NCBI RefSeq assembly: GCF_000743575.1
Contig: NZ_JQGC01000017.1
Location: 169,016 to 233,015 of the forward strand
Direction: 5' to 3'
DNA length: 64,000 nt
From: Devosia riboflavina
GTDB taxonomy: Bacteria > Pseudomonadota > Alphaproteobacteria > Rhizobiales > Devosiaceae
A model generated the notes under the pieces. The model ran no database searches. It saw nothing but the letters and a program-made list of their open reading frames with translations, and had not been told where the DNA came from. Positions 1-7,706 of the stretch are shown in pieces; within the stretch, counting starts at the first letter, position 1; the number at the start of each line of letters is the position of its first letter. The translations under genes were made by a program, and so were the position numbers.

Positions 1-914
1 GAGGTGCGCCGGTCGCGGCCCTCAAGCGTCAATGCCGTCTCGCCTTGCTCTATGGCTGCAATGTCCGAATTGGCACAGAATACGCCGCCCATGCCTTCGA
101 GCTGCGGACTGACGGCGCACCAGATATGGGTGGCGCCGCCCTGCGGCAGCGATTTCATATCGCGGTCCGGATCGATGACCGGCTCGCCATCGGCATCGAG
201 ATTGCCCATTTCCTTCAACCTTTCGGTGGGCAAATGCTTGGCAAGGCCGGTGACGATGCCGCCCGGATGCAGCGAGAAGGCGCGGATGCCGTGGTCGCGA
301 CCCAGCCGATCCAGTTCCACCGCGAACAGGATGTTTGCGGTCTTGGATTGGCCATAGGCGCTCCAGGGATCGTAGGGACGCGTCGCGAAATTGATGTCGT
401 CCCAGACGATATCGGAGAAGCGGTGGCCCATGGACGAGACCGAGACCACGCGCGCACCAGCGGCGCGCTTCAGCGCCGGCAACAGCCGCAGCACCAGTTG
501 GAAATGCCCCAGGTGATTGGTGGAGAACTGCATCTCATTGCCGCGCGCATCGCGGGTCAGTTCGGGCACCGCCATGATGCCGGCGCTGTTGATGAGGATA
601 TGCAGCGACAGCCCGGAGCTGACGATGCCGCGGGCGAAACTGTCAATCGAGGCGGGGTCGTTGAGGTCCATGGGCCGCACTTCGATGCCGCCGCCGATCT
701 CCGAGATGGCGCGGCGAGCGCGCTCGACATCACGTGCCGGCACGATGACGCGCGCGCCGGCTTCGGCCAATGTGCGCGCGGCTTCAAGCCCGAGGCCCGC
801 ATATCCGCCAGTGACGATGGCGAGTTTGCCCACAAGATCGATGCCGGCGATGACATCGAGCGTGGTCGTGTGGGCGGAAAACCCCAAGCCTAGCGGGATC
901 TGGGGAGTGGTCAT
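1..914 (-). CDS. SDR family oxidoreductase, C-terminus cut by window edge
   Basis: This reads as a short-chain dehydrogenase/reductase, an NAD(P)-dependent cytoplasmic enzyme. The frame is open from an ATG at 914 to the left edge, about 304 codons, so the stop lies outside the window. An extended leader of about 28 residues precedes the Rossmann motif TGGYAGLG. Then follow NSAGIMA (the NNAG position), a serine in VSVSSMG and the catalytic YGQSK. The layout resembles the retinol-dehydrogenase or WW-oxidoreductase-like SDR group. A GGAG ribosome site lies upstream of the start. The gene is divergent from the AraC regulator at 1008, a common arrangement in which the regulator controls the oxidoreductase; that control is inferred. 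The substrate cannot be told. Confidence 0.9.
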   Translation of the reverse strand, partial: MTTPQIPLGLGFSAHTTTLDVIAGIDLVGKLAIVTGGYAGLGLEAARTLAEAGARVIVPARDVERARRAISEIGGGIEVRPMDLNDPASIDSFARGIVSSGLSLHILINSAGIMAVPELTRDARGNEMQFSTNHLGHFQLVLRLLPALKRAAGARVVSVSSMGHRFSDIVWDDINFATRPYDPWSAYGQSKTANILFAVELDRLGRDHGIRAFSLHPGGIVTGLAKHLPTERLKEMGNLDADGEPVIDPDRDMKSLPQGGATHIWCAVSPQLEGMGGVFCANSDIAAIEQGETALTLEGRDRRT

Positions 915-1007
915 TTGGTTTTCTCCATTCTTGAGGCTTGGATATGGCGGGGGTTGCGCGTATTTTGAATGTGCAAAAATCCCGTATTCCTTCGCCTGCG
1001 TTCAGAA

Positions 1008-1934
1008 ATGCCTCGTGACCCCCTGTCTCAAACTCTCGAACTGGTCGATGCCCGCACCATCTATGCCGGCGGTTTCATCGGTGGCGGCAAATGGTCGATC
1101 CGTTTCGAGCCGCCCAGGAAGATCAAGTTTTTCGTCATCGGGCGCGGTCGGTGCTACCTGGCCCTGGATGGGACCGAGCCGCCGTTCCTCCTGGAAGAGG
1201 GCGATATTTTCCTGCTCACGCGCAATGCTGGCTTCACGGTTGCAAGCGACCTGTCGATGGCGCCGCGTCCGTCTGCGGACCTGTTCCGGGGCGCCGGCGC
1301 GGCCATCGTCCCTGTCGGGGAAGGCGACGATTTTCTGTTTCTAGGCGGGCATCTCGATACCGACCAGGCCGGCGGACGGCTGATGGTGGAGAGCCTGCCC
1401 GATTTCATTCACCTGACCGCCACCGATAGCGGCGCCGGGCGGCTGGCGGCCCTGATCGGCGAACTTGTCGAGGAAGCGGCGGGCCGGGCGCCGGGTGCGG
1501 AGATGGCCTGTTCCAGCTTGGCGCATCTTTTGCTGATCCAGATATTGCGCCGTCACCTTGCCGCCGGCAACACGGTGGAGGTGGGCTGGCTGCGCGCCGC
1601 CTGCGACCCGCGGCTGGTGCCGGTGCTGGCGCTGATCCATGGCGATCCGTCACGCCATTGGTCGCTGGCCGAGATGGCGCGCGCCGCAGCGATGTCGCGC
1701 ACGACCTTTGCCACGCATTTCAAGGCCGTAGCAGGCCTTCCGCCGCTGGCATATCTGACGGAATGGCGGATGCGGCAGGCCGACCGGGCACTGCGCAGGG
1801 AAGGCAGTTCGGTCTCGCGGGTGGCCCATGACGTCGGCTATAGTTCGGAGGCGGCGTTCAGCACCGCCTTCAAGCGCGTCATGGGCTATTCGCCCCGGCG
1901 GCAACGCGATCAGGCTCCGGCTTTCGCCGAATGA
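1008..1934 (+). CDS. AraC family transcriptional regulator
   Basis: This is a DNA-binding regulator of 308 residues. The N-terminal half (about 10-170) has the beta-rich pattern of the AraC-associated cupin domain, with a KFFVIGRG segment and LLEEGDIFLL. The C-terminal third carries two helix-turn-helix units, SLAEMARAAAMSRTTF and the recognition region around VAHDVGYSSEAAFSTAFKR, ending in the usual GYSPRRQR. I chose the ATG at 1008 rather than the in-frame ATG at 969, because the protein from 1008 matches the usual family length. It lies about 93 bp from the divergent SDR gene and probably controls it. The effector is unknown. Confidence 0.9.
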   Translation: MPRDPLSQTLELVDARTIYAGGFIGGGKWSIRFEPPRKIKFFVIGRGRCYLALDGTEPPFLLEEGDIFLLTRNAGFTVASDLSMAPRPSADLFRGAGAAIVPVGEGDDFLFLGGHLDTDQAGGRLMVESLPDFIHLTATDSGAGRLAALIGELVEEAAGRAPGAEMACSSLAHLLLIQILRRHLAAGNTVEVGWLRAACDPRLVPVLALIHGDPSRHWSLAEMARAAAMSRTTFATHFKAVAGLPPLAYLTEWRMRQADRALRREGSSVSRVAHDVGYSSEAAFSTAFKRVMGYSPRRQRDQAPAFAE

Positions 1935-2082
1935 CAGTAGGCGTCCGGCTCAGGCATATGGGCGCTCAGCGCTTGGTGAATTGTCCTGCCAGTTCGCCCG
2001 TGTGCTTTCCTGGAATTGAGTCATCGCAACCGACCGCGATGAATTGGAAGCCCCAGGCGACGCGGTGCCGGTCGCTGCCAAA

Positions 2083-3678
2083 TCAGACCTTCGTAGGAAC
2101 CGGCACGTAGTTGAAATAGGCGAAGTCCGCGGGTGTTGCGGTGCCATTCAGGTCATTGGCAGCCATGCCCACGAATGCTCCCGTAAAACTGCCGTCGACG
2201 CCATAGGCCCCGCCTTCGTCAGATAGCAGCGAAGCGTCGAGAACCGGCCCTACCGGAACCAGCGGACCGTCTGCGCCGACGCCATAGAAGAATTGAAGAC
2301 CGGCTTCGCGGACCGAAAGCGCCAGCCTGATAGCGCCGGCCTGCGGCAAAACTACGGGCGGCGCAGGAAACTGCACATTGCCATCAGGGAAGCTGCTGGG
2401 AGAACTCATGATCAGCAATTCGCGCTGGCCATCGGCACCCGCGGTGATAGCGAGATAGTGGAAATTGTAGCGCTGATAATAGGCGACGAGCCCTGCCATG
2501 ACGCGCTCGTCGGTCGGCGCGACCTCCACCAGAGTTTCGGCGTCGTAATCAAAATGGGTCTGCCGGCGCGCCACCAGCGCCTGCTCGAACCATGAACCGA
2601 TGGATTCTCGCCCAAAAAGACGCAGTTTGTCGCCAGTCACCGCAAAGATGCGTTCCGGCTCCGGCGTGCGCAGCCATTGAAAGTCACTGTGCAACGCATC
2701 TCTAAAACTGTAGTGGCGCGGCGCATCAAGAAGGCCGTTCGAGGTTGCGGGTAAATCGACGGCGACCTCGGGCAGAATACCGCCCCTTTTGAGCCACAAC
2801 CAATCGTCCCGCCATTCCACTTCCTGAATAGCCGCCTCCCGCCCCAGCACGCAGCGGCGTTTCTGGGTGATGGGTCGGCCCGCCAGATGCACGATGAACT
2901 GGCGGCCGTCCGGTGTTTCGACCCAGTCACCATGACCCGTCCGCTGCAACGGGTGGAGAGGCGCATCCTTGGCCGTGAAAATGTGCTTTTGCGGATGGGT
3001 TTCGTAGGGGCCATCAATCTGCCGCGAACGCGCCAGGGTCACGGCATGATCATAGCCAGTACCGCCCTCGGCGGTCAGCAGATAGTACCAGCCTTTGCGC
3101 TTGTAGAGATGCGGTCCTTCCGTCAGCCCGAGATCCGTTCCGTGCCAGATGGTCTTGACCTCTCCAGTCAGCCGGCCGAGCCCCGGATCGAATTCCTGCA
3201 GGCGGATACCGGCAAACATATTTGGCCGGGCGCGATGGTCCCAGAGCATATTGACGAGCCACTTGCGCCCGTCGTCATCGTGGAAAAGGCTGGGGTCGAA
3301 ACCGGAGGAATTGAGATAGAGCGGATCGGACCAGGGGCCCTTTATGTCCGCGGCGGTGACCACGTAATTATGCGTATCCTTGAACGATCCGTCCTTGCGC
3401 TTGACGTTCGTATAGACCAGCCAGAATTTTTTCCCGTCATGGGTGAGACACGGCGCCCATACCCCGCAACTATCTGGATTGCCGCGCATATCGAGCTGGC
3501 TCTTGCGGTTGAGCGGTCGCGTGATCAGCGTCCAGTTCGCAAGGTCCGTGCTGTGATGAATCTGCACGCCCGGAAACCATTCGAAGGTCGAGGTGGCGAT
3601 ATAATAGTCTTCGCCCACCCGCAGGATCGAAGGGTCCGGGTTGAAGCCGGGCAGGATCGGATTGGCGACGAGCGGCAT
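2083..3678 (-). CDS. Glycoside hydrolase family 43 (beta-xylosidase or arabinofuranosidase type)
   Basis: This is a 531-residue glycosidase expected to release xylose or arabinose from short oligosaccharides. It starts with the GH43 hallmark NPILPGFNPDPSILR, which holds the catalytic base aspartate. The family modulator aspartate is in SGFDPSLFHDD and the general-acid glutamate in LTEGPHLYK. The C-terminal region (about 340-525) fits the beta-sandwich domain found in XynB-type GH43 enzymes. There is no signal peptide, so it should act in the cytoplasm on imported oligosaccharides. A GAGG ribosome site precedes the ATG. It is the last gene of a minus-strand run with the aldo/keto reductase, the dehydrogenase and the ABC ATPase. 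Xylosidase and arabinofuranosidase activities cannot be told apart from sequence alone. Confidence 0.92.
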   Translation of the reverse strand: MPLVANPILPGFNPDPSILRVGEDYYIATSTFEWFPGVQIHHSTDLANWTLITRPLNRKSQLDMRGNPDSCGVWAPCLTHDGKKFWLVYTNVKRKDGSFKDTHNYVVTAADIKGPWSDPLYLNSSGFDPSLFHDDDGRKWLVNMLWDHRARPNMFAGIRLQEFDPGLGRLTGEVKTIWHGTDLGLTEGPHLYKRKGWYYLLTAEGGTGYDHAVTLARSRQIDGPYETHPQKHIFTAKDAPLHPLQRTGHGDWVETPDGRQFIVHLAGRPITQKRRCVLGREAAIQEVEWRDDWLWLKRGGILPEVAVDLPATSNGLLDAPRHYSFRDALHSDFQWLRTPEPERIFAVTGDKLRLFGRESIGSWFEQALVARRQTHFDYDAETLVEVAPTDERVMAGLVAYYQRYNFHYLAITAGADGQRELLIMSSPSSFPDGNVQFPAPPVVLPQAGAIRLALSVREAGLQFFYGVGADGPLVPVGPVLDASLLSDEGGAYGVDGSFTGAFVGMAANDLNGTATPADFAYFNYVPVPTKV

Positions 3679-3728
3679 GGCGATCCTCGGTCAGTGATGA
3701 TTTTGGGCAGGCGAGGGGTCGATGCGCA

Positions 3729-4664
3729 TCAATCCCAATCCTTGCCGGCAACCGGCGCGAGGATGGCCTGAACCCCCGCGACCAGTTCGGAATCTGCCGG
3801 CGTGCCCAACCAGGAGAGACAACGTTCGAGCGAGGACCGGCTGGCGGTGCTGAACATGGTGGTGGCAATCTCGGGGTGACCGGTGGAAAACTGGAAGGCC
3901 AATTGACTGATCGAGGTGCCGCTTCTGGTGCAATAGTCCGCGGCCGCTCGGAAAACGGCGCGATCCTCGGGCCCGGCGGCATGCCAGTCCGCCGGCCCAC
4001 GCTCCGTAAGTAGGCCGCTGGCAAAGGGCGAGGCATTGATGATGCCGATGCCCTTTTCGTGCGCCTTCGGCAACAGCGAGGTCAATCGGGTATCGTTGAG
4101 GCAGTAGTGGTTGTGGACAAGGGCCGCATCCACCGGCAACTCGGCAAAAATGCGATGCCAGAGATCCATCGGATAGATGCCGAAACTGACCGAACCAATG
4201 CGACCCTCGAGCTTGAGAGCAAGCAGCGTCTCAAAACCCTCGGTCAGCGCCTGATCAAGATGGCTTCGGCCCTGATATTCGATGTCGTGAATATGGACGA
4301 TGTCGAAATAGTCCGTGCCGAGCCGGGCAGCGCTTTCATCGAGCGAAGCCCTTATACGCGCGGCAGAATAATCGAGCGTATCGTGTCCATATTGGTCGGG
4401 GTCGGTATATTTGCCCACCTTGGTCGAAAGCACATAGCTCGACCGGTCGATACCTTTGAGCGCCTTGCCCAAAACGCTTTCCGAGCGACCGCCGCCATAG
4501 GCGGGAGCAACATCGAAATAAGTGATGCCGGCATCGAGCGCCGCCTGCACCGTGGCGATGGCCTCGGCCTCATCCACGTCGCGAAAAACACCGCCCAGCG
4601 CCGAAGCTCCGAAACTGAGGGCTGAAACCTCGAGCCCCGTGTGACCCAAAGCATTGCGCTTCAT
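3729..4664 (-). CDS. Aldo/keto reductase, aldose/L-fucose dehydrogenase-like
   Basis: This 311-residue NAD(P)-dependent TIM-barrel oxidoreductase carries the AKR tetrad positions: Asp in TYFDVAPAYG, Tyr in the same segment, Lys in LSTKVGKY and His in IVHIHDIEYQ. The overall pattern, including the GGGRSE loop after the Tyr and the long loop after TKVGKY, resembles the D-threo-aldose or L-fucose/L-galactose dehydrogenase branch. It overlaps the upstream dehydrogenase by 4 bp (ATGA), so the two are translationally coupled. In this context it probably oxidises or reduces a sugar freed by the GH43 enzyme. That role is inferred. Confidence 0.85.
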   Translation of the reverse strand: MKRNALGHTGLEVSALSFGASALGGVFRDVDEAEAIATVQAALDAGITYFDVAPAYGGGRSESVLGKALKGIDRSSYVLSTKVGKYTDPDQYGHDTLDYSAARIRASLDESAARLGTDYFDIVHIHDIEYQGRSHLDQALTEGFETLLALKLEGRIGSVSFGIYPMDLWHRIFAELPVDAALVHNHYCLNDTRLTSLLPKAHEKGIGIINASPFASGLLTERGPADWHAAGPEDRAVFRAAADYCTRSGTSISQLAFQFSTGHPEIATTMFSTASRSSLERCLSWLGTPADSELVAGVQAILAPVAGKDWD

Positions 4665-5695
4665 GGTTCGACCTGCACCTTGATCACCCCATCCTTGCCC
4701 ACGGCGCGCGCCATGGCAGCGTCCATTTCGGCAAGCGGATAGGTGGCGTTAACGAGCCGGTCCACCGACACACGCCCCGATGACAGCAGATCGAGGGCAA
4801 TGCCGAAGGCATTGGCGAAGCGGAAGGAGCCGAGATAACTCAATTCGCGCGCCATGATCGTGTTAAGCGGCGCAGTGACATCGGCCGGCAGCGTCCCGAT
4901 CTGCACGATCGTGCCGCCGCGCCGCGCGAGGGCGATGGCAGCGGAAACCGCCGGCGGCGCGCCCGAGGCTTCGAAAACGACATGAAAGCCTTCTGGGGCG
5001 AGCGCTTCGGCCGCACCAACGATATCCGGATCGGCTGCATCTAGCGCTCCATCCGCACCAAGCTCGACCGCCAAGGCGCGCGGAAATTCAGCAATGTCGG
5101 ACAGCACGACACGGCTGGCGCCGAAGGCCCGCGCCACCAATGCCGTCAATTGGCCGATAGCGCCGCCGCCGATCACCAGCACCGATTTGCCAGCCAGTGT
5201 GCCAACCCGCATGGCGGCGTGCACGCACACCGAAAGCGGCTCGGTCATCGCGGCTGCGGTCCAGTCCAGGCCTTCAGGCAGGACGTGGCAATTGGCGGCC
5301 GGCGCCACCGCATATTCGGCAAATCCGCCATCCACATGCGGGTCGGTACTTGCCGATCCGTAGAACCGCATGTTGATGCAGAGGTTGTAGCGCCCTTCGC
5401 GACAATAGGCGCAATACCCGCAGGGCATGGACGGATCGATCGCCACACGCTTGCCGAGCAGATTCGCGTCACCGCCCGGACCCGCCGCCACCACTTCGCC
5501 CGCGATCTCATGGCCGAGAATGAAAGGCCGCTTGGGGACGAAGCTACCAGCCCTGCCGTGCAGAAAGTAATGCATATCCGAACCGCAGATGCCGGCGCGT
5601 CGAACGCGTACCAGCACCTCCCCCGCCGCCGGCTGCGGGGTCGGAACCGTCTCGGCCCGCAAGTCGCGCTGGCCGTATAGAACAATGGCTTTCAT
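4661..5695 (-). CDS. Zinc-dependent alcohol dehydrogenase, L-idonate 5-dehydrogenase type
   Basis: This 344-residue medium-chain dehydrogenase has the catalytic zinc region GICGSDMHYF and the GHE motif in ILGHEIAGEV. It has a four-cysteine structural zinc loop (PCGYCAYCREGRYNLC) and the nucleotide-binding VIGGGAIGQLT. The best family match by pattern is L-idonate 5-dehydrogenase, which interconverts L-idonate and 5-ketogluconate, though related enzymes act on sorbitol, xylitol or threonine. It starts 18 bp after the ABC ATPase gene and overlaps the aldo/keto reductase by 4 bp, so it belongs to that operon. It suggests that a polyol or sugar acid is an intermediate. The specific substrate is uncertain. 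Confidence 0.85.
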   Translation of the reverse strand: MKAIVLYGQRDLRAETVPTPQPAAGEVLVRVRRAGICGSDMHYFLHGRAGSFVPKRPFILGHEIAGEVVAAGPGGDANLLGKRVAIDPSMPCGYCAYCREGRYNLCINMRFYGSASTDPHVDGGFAEYAVAPAANCHVLPEGLDWTAAAMTEPLSVCVHAAMRVGTLAGKSVLVIGGGAIGQLTALVARAFGASRVVLSDIAEFPRALAVELGADGALDAADPDIVGAAEALAPEGFHVVFEASGAPPAVSAAIALARRGGTIVQIGTLPADVTAPLNTIMARELSYLGSFRFANAFGIALDLLSSGRVSVDRLVNATYPLAEMDAAMARAVGKDGVIKVQVEP

Positions 5696-5713
5696 ATCGT
5701 GAAGACTCGGGAG

Positions 5714-6781
5714 TTATCGCGGACGCAGCGCCAGACCATCCGCAGCGAAAAGATGCAGCCGGTCCGCCGGCGCGGTCAGCGCCACCGCATCGCCGGGTCG
5801 CAGACTGCTATTGCCCGGCAGCTTAACGATGACGGGTTCTGGCGTTCCGGCGTCGACGTAGACAATCGCCAGTTCGCCCAGATTCTCGATCACCGAAGCA
5901 CGGCCGCGAATAAGCGCGGAACCGCTCGCCAGCGTCAGATCTTCGGGGCGCACCCCCAGAACCGTCCCGGCTTCGACCGGCGCAGAAAAGGGTAGATCAA
6001 TGGCATCACCCTCGACAGCCTTGATCCGGCCATCGTCGACCCGAGTGACCGGCAGGAAATTCATGGCGGGAGAGCCGATGAACCCTGCCACAAAGCGATT
6101 GGCCGGGGTGTGATAAAGCTCGAGTGGCGTTCCAACCTGCTCCACGCTGCCTGCCCGCATCACCACGATGCGGTCGGCGAGGGTCATAGCCTCGACCTGA
6201 TCATGGGTAACGTAGATCATGGTCGTATCGGGCATGGACTGCTTGAGGCGGGCAATCTCGATACGTGTCGCTACACGCAACGCGGCATCGAGATTGGACA
6301 GGGGCTCATCGAACAGAAAAACCTTTGGATCGCGCGTAATCGCGCGGCCAATGGCGACGCGCTGGCGCTGGCCACCCGAAAGCTGCTTGGGCAAACGATC
6401 AAGCAGAGGCGTGAGCTGCAGCATCTCGGCCGCCCGGTTCACCCGCTGTTCGATCTCGGCCTTCGGTTCCTTGGCCATGCGCATGCCGAAGGACATATTG
6501 TCCCTGACAGTCATATGCGGATAGAGCGCGTAGGACTGGAACACCATCGCAATGGCGCGGTCTGCGGGTGGCAGGTCATTAACGACGCGACCGCCGATGG
6601 CAATGCTGCCATCTGTAATGTCTTCGAGCCCCGCGATCATGCGCAGCAAAGTGGATTTGCCGCAGCCCGAAGGGCCCACGAAAACCACGAACTCGCCAGC
6701 CTCTATGGTAAGGTCGATGCCCTTGAGCACGCTTACGCTGCCATAGGACTTTTTCAGTCCGGAAATCCGCAAATCGGACAT
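5714..6781 (-). CDS. ABC transporter ATP-binding protein, UgpC/MsmK type
   Basis: This is the cytoplasmic ATPase that powers a carbohydrate importer. It has Walker [14 protein letters not shown], the signature [15 protein letters not shown], Walker [14 protein letters not shown] and the switch histidine in YVTHDQVEAM. A C-terminal TOBE/OB-fold regulatory region follows from about residue 235 ([10 protein letters not shown]). I moved the start to the ATG at 6781 because it has an AGGAAG ribosome site and gives the usual MSDLRISG beginning. The longer frame up to 6856 would run through the operator. It probably serves the permeases encoded at 9685-11406, whose cluster lacks its own ATPase. It is the first gene after the operator-bearing promoter next to GntR. 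Confidence 0.93.
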   Translation of the reverse strand: MSDLRISGLKKSYGSVSVLKGIDLTIEAGEFVVFVGPSGCGKSTLLRMIAGLEDITDGSIAIGGRVVNDLPPADRAIAMVFQSYALYPHMTVRDNMSFGMRMAKEPKAEIEQRVNRAAEMLQLTPLLDRLPKQLSGGQRQRVAIGRAITRDPKVFLFDEPLSNLDAALRVATRIEIARLKQSMPDTTMIYVTHDQVEAMTLADRIVVMRAGSVEQVGTPLELYHTPANRFVAGFIGSPAMNFLPVTRVDDGRIKAVEGDAIDLPFSAPVEAGTVLGVRPEDLTLASGSALIRGRASVIENLGELAIVYVDAGTPEPVIVKLPGNSSLRPGDAVALTAPADRLHLFAADGLALRPR

Positions 6782-6799
6782 TGGCTTCCTCACCTCAAA

Positions 6800-6837
6800 A
6801 CTAATATATCGGTATATTGCTATACTGGTAGTGTCAA
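6800..6837 (-). promoter_or_regulatory. GntR-type operator overlapping promoter of the ABC ATPase operon
   Basis: Reading the minus strand, a TTGACA box (6832-6837) is followed after 17 nt by TACCGA as a possible -10. The -10 lies inside a perfect inverted repeat, AATATA-TCGG-TATATT (plus strand 6802-6817). The 18-mer ACTAATATATCGGTATAT at 6800-6817 recurs exactly upstream of the binding-protein gene at 12818-12835. The site lies between the divergent ATPase and GntR genes, which suggests repression by GntR and possible autoregulation. Confidence 0.7.
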
Positions 6838-6886
6838 CCGCCCTCGAATGTGTCAAGGTCGGAATCCCACTCGTTTAGGAGACACG

Positions 6887-7663
6887 ATGCCCCGGCCCAG
6901 GCGGATCGAAGCGAAGGACAGCATCGATATCGGTGCGATCTTTTCAGCGAGCGACATCAATCCTGCACTCCCCAAGACTGCCCAGGTTTATGACCTCGTG
7001 CGGGGCGCCATCGTGTCCCTGGAAATGCCACCAGGCGTGGCGATCAACGAAAAAGAAATTTGCGAGCAGTTGCAGGTCTCCCGCACACCTCTGCGCGAGG
7101 CCATCTTGCAGCTCCATGCCGAGAACCTGGTCGATGTCCGCCCCAATGCGGGCACCTTCGTCGCACCGATCGATCTGCGTTACGTGCTCGAAGGACAGCT
7201 CGTCCGCGACGCTCTCGAGGTAAAGGTCGTGCGGTTTGCAGCGCGGCGGGTTAGCAAGGCTTTCCTTGCCCGGCTCGACCTCAACATGCATCAGCAAAAG
7301 CTGATGGCGACCGATAGCGACTACGACCAGTTCTACGAGCAGGATGAGGCGATGCACCAGCTCATCTGCGAACATGGCGGTTCGCCGCGTATCTGGCGCC
7401 TCGTGACCGGCGCCAAGGCCCAGCTCGACCGCGTACGCCGCCTGCAAATGCCTGAGCCCAACCATATGAAAATCGTGCTCGACGAGCATGAAGCCATCGT
7501 TGAAGCCATCCGCGCCGGTGACGAAGACACCGCGGCCAAGGCGATGAAGATCCACCTCGACCGGGTCTTCCTCACCATCCGCCACCTGATGACGCAGCGG
7601 GCCGAACTGTTCGCGCCCGAAGCCGGACAATTGCTGGAAGAATTCGAACGTTTCTCGCTTTGA
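6887..7663 (+). CDS. GntR family transcriptional regulator, FCD type
   Basis: This 258-residue regulator has an N-terminal winged helix (about 20-90). The GntR recognition region is INEKEICEQLQVSRTPLREAI, followed by the wing NAGTFVAPI. The C-terminal part (about 95-235) is all-helical like the FCD effector domain, with the metal-site style EQDEAMHQLICEH and a histidine in LDEHEAIVEAI. The ATG at 6887 follows AGGAGACACG. It is divergent from the ABC ATPase and convergent with the LamG gene. Two identical palindromes at the promoters of the ATPase operon and the binding-protein operon are its likely operators. The effector is probably a sugar acid or related carboxylate, as is common for FCD regulators. 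Confidence 0.92.
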   Translation: MPRPRRIEAKDSIDIGAIFSASDINPALPKTAQVYDLVRGAIVSLEMPPGVAINEKEICEQLQVSRTPLREAILQLHAENLVDVRPNAGTFVAPIDLRYVLEGQLVRDALEVKVVRFAARRVSKAFLARLDLNMHQQKLMATDSDYDQFYEQDEAMHQLICEHGGSPRIWRLVTGAKAQLDRVRRLQMPEPNHMKIVLDEHEAIVEAIRAGDEDTAAKAMKIHLDRVFLTIRHLMTQRAELFAPEAGQLLEEFERFSL

Positions 7664-7666
7664 GAA

Positions 7667-7702
7667 CCGGCGGCGCGACGGGAGGATTTGCCGCGCCGCC
7701 GG
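7667..7702. terminator. Bidirectional hairpin between GntR and LamG genes
   Basis: Perfect 11-bp arms CCGGCGGCGCG (7667-7677) and CGCGCCGCCGG (7692-7702) flank a 14-nt loop. The hairpin lies exactly between two convergent stop codons. There is no U-tract on either side, so the terminator role rests on position and stem strength. Confidence 0.6.
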
Positions 7703-7706
7703 CCTC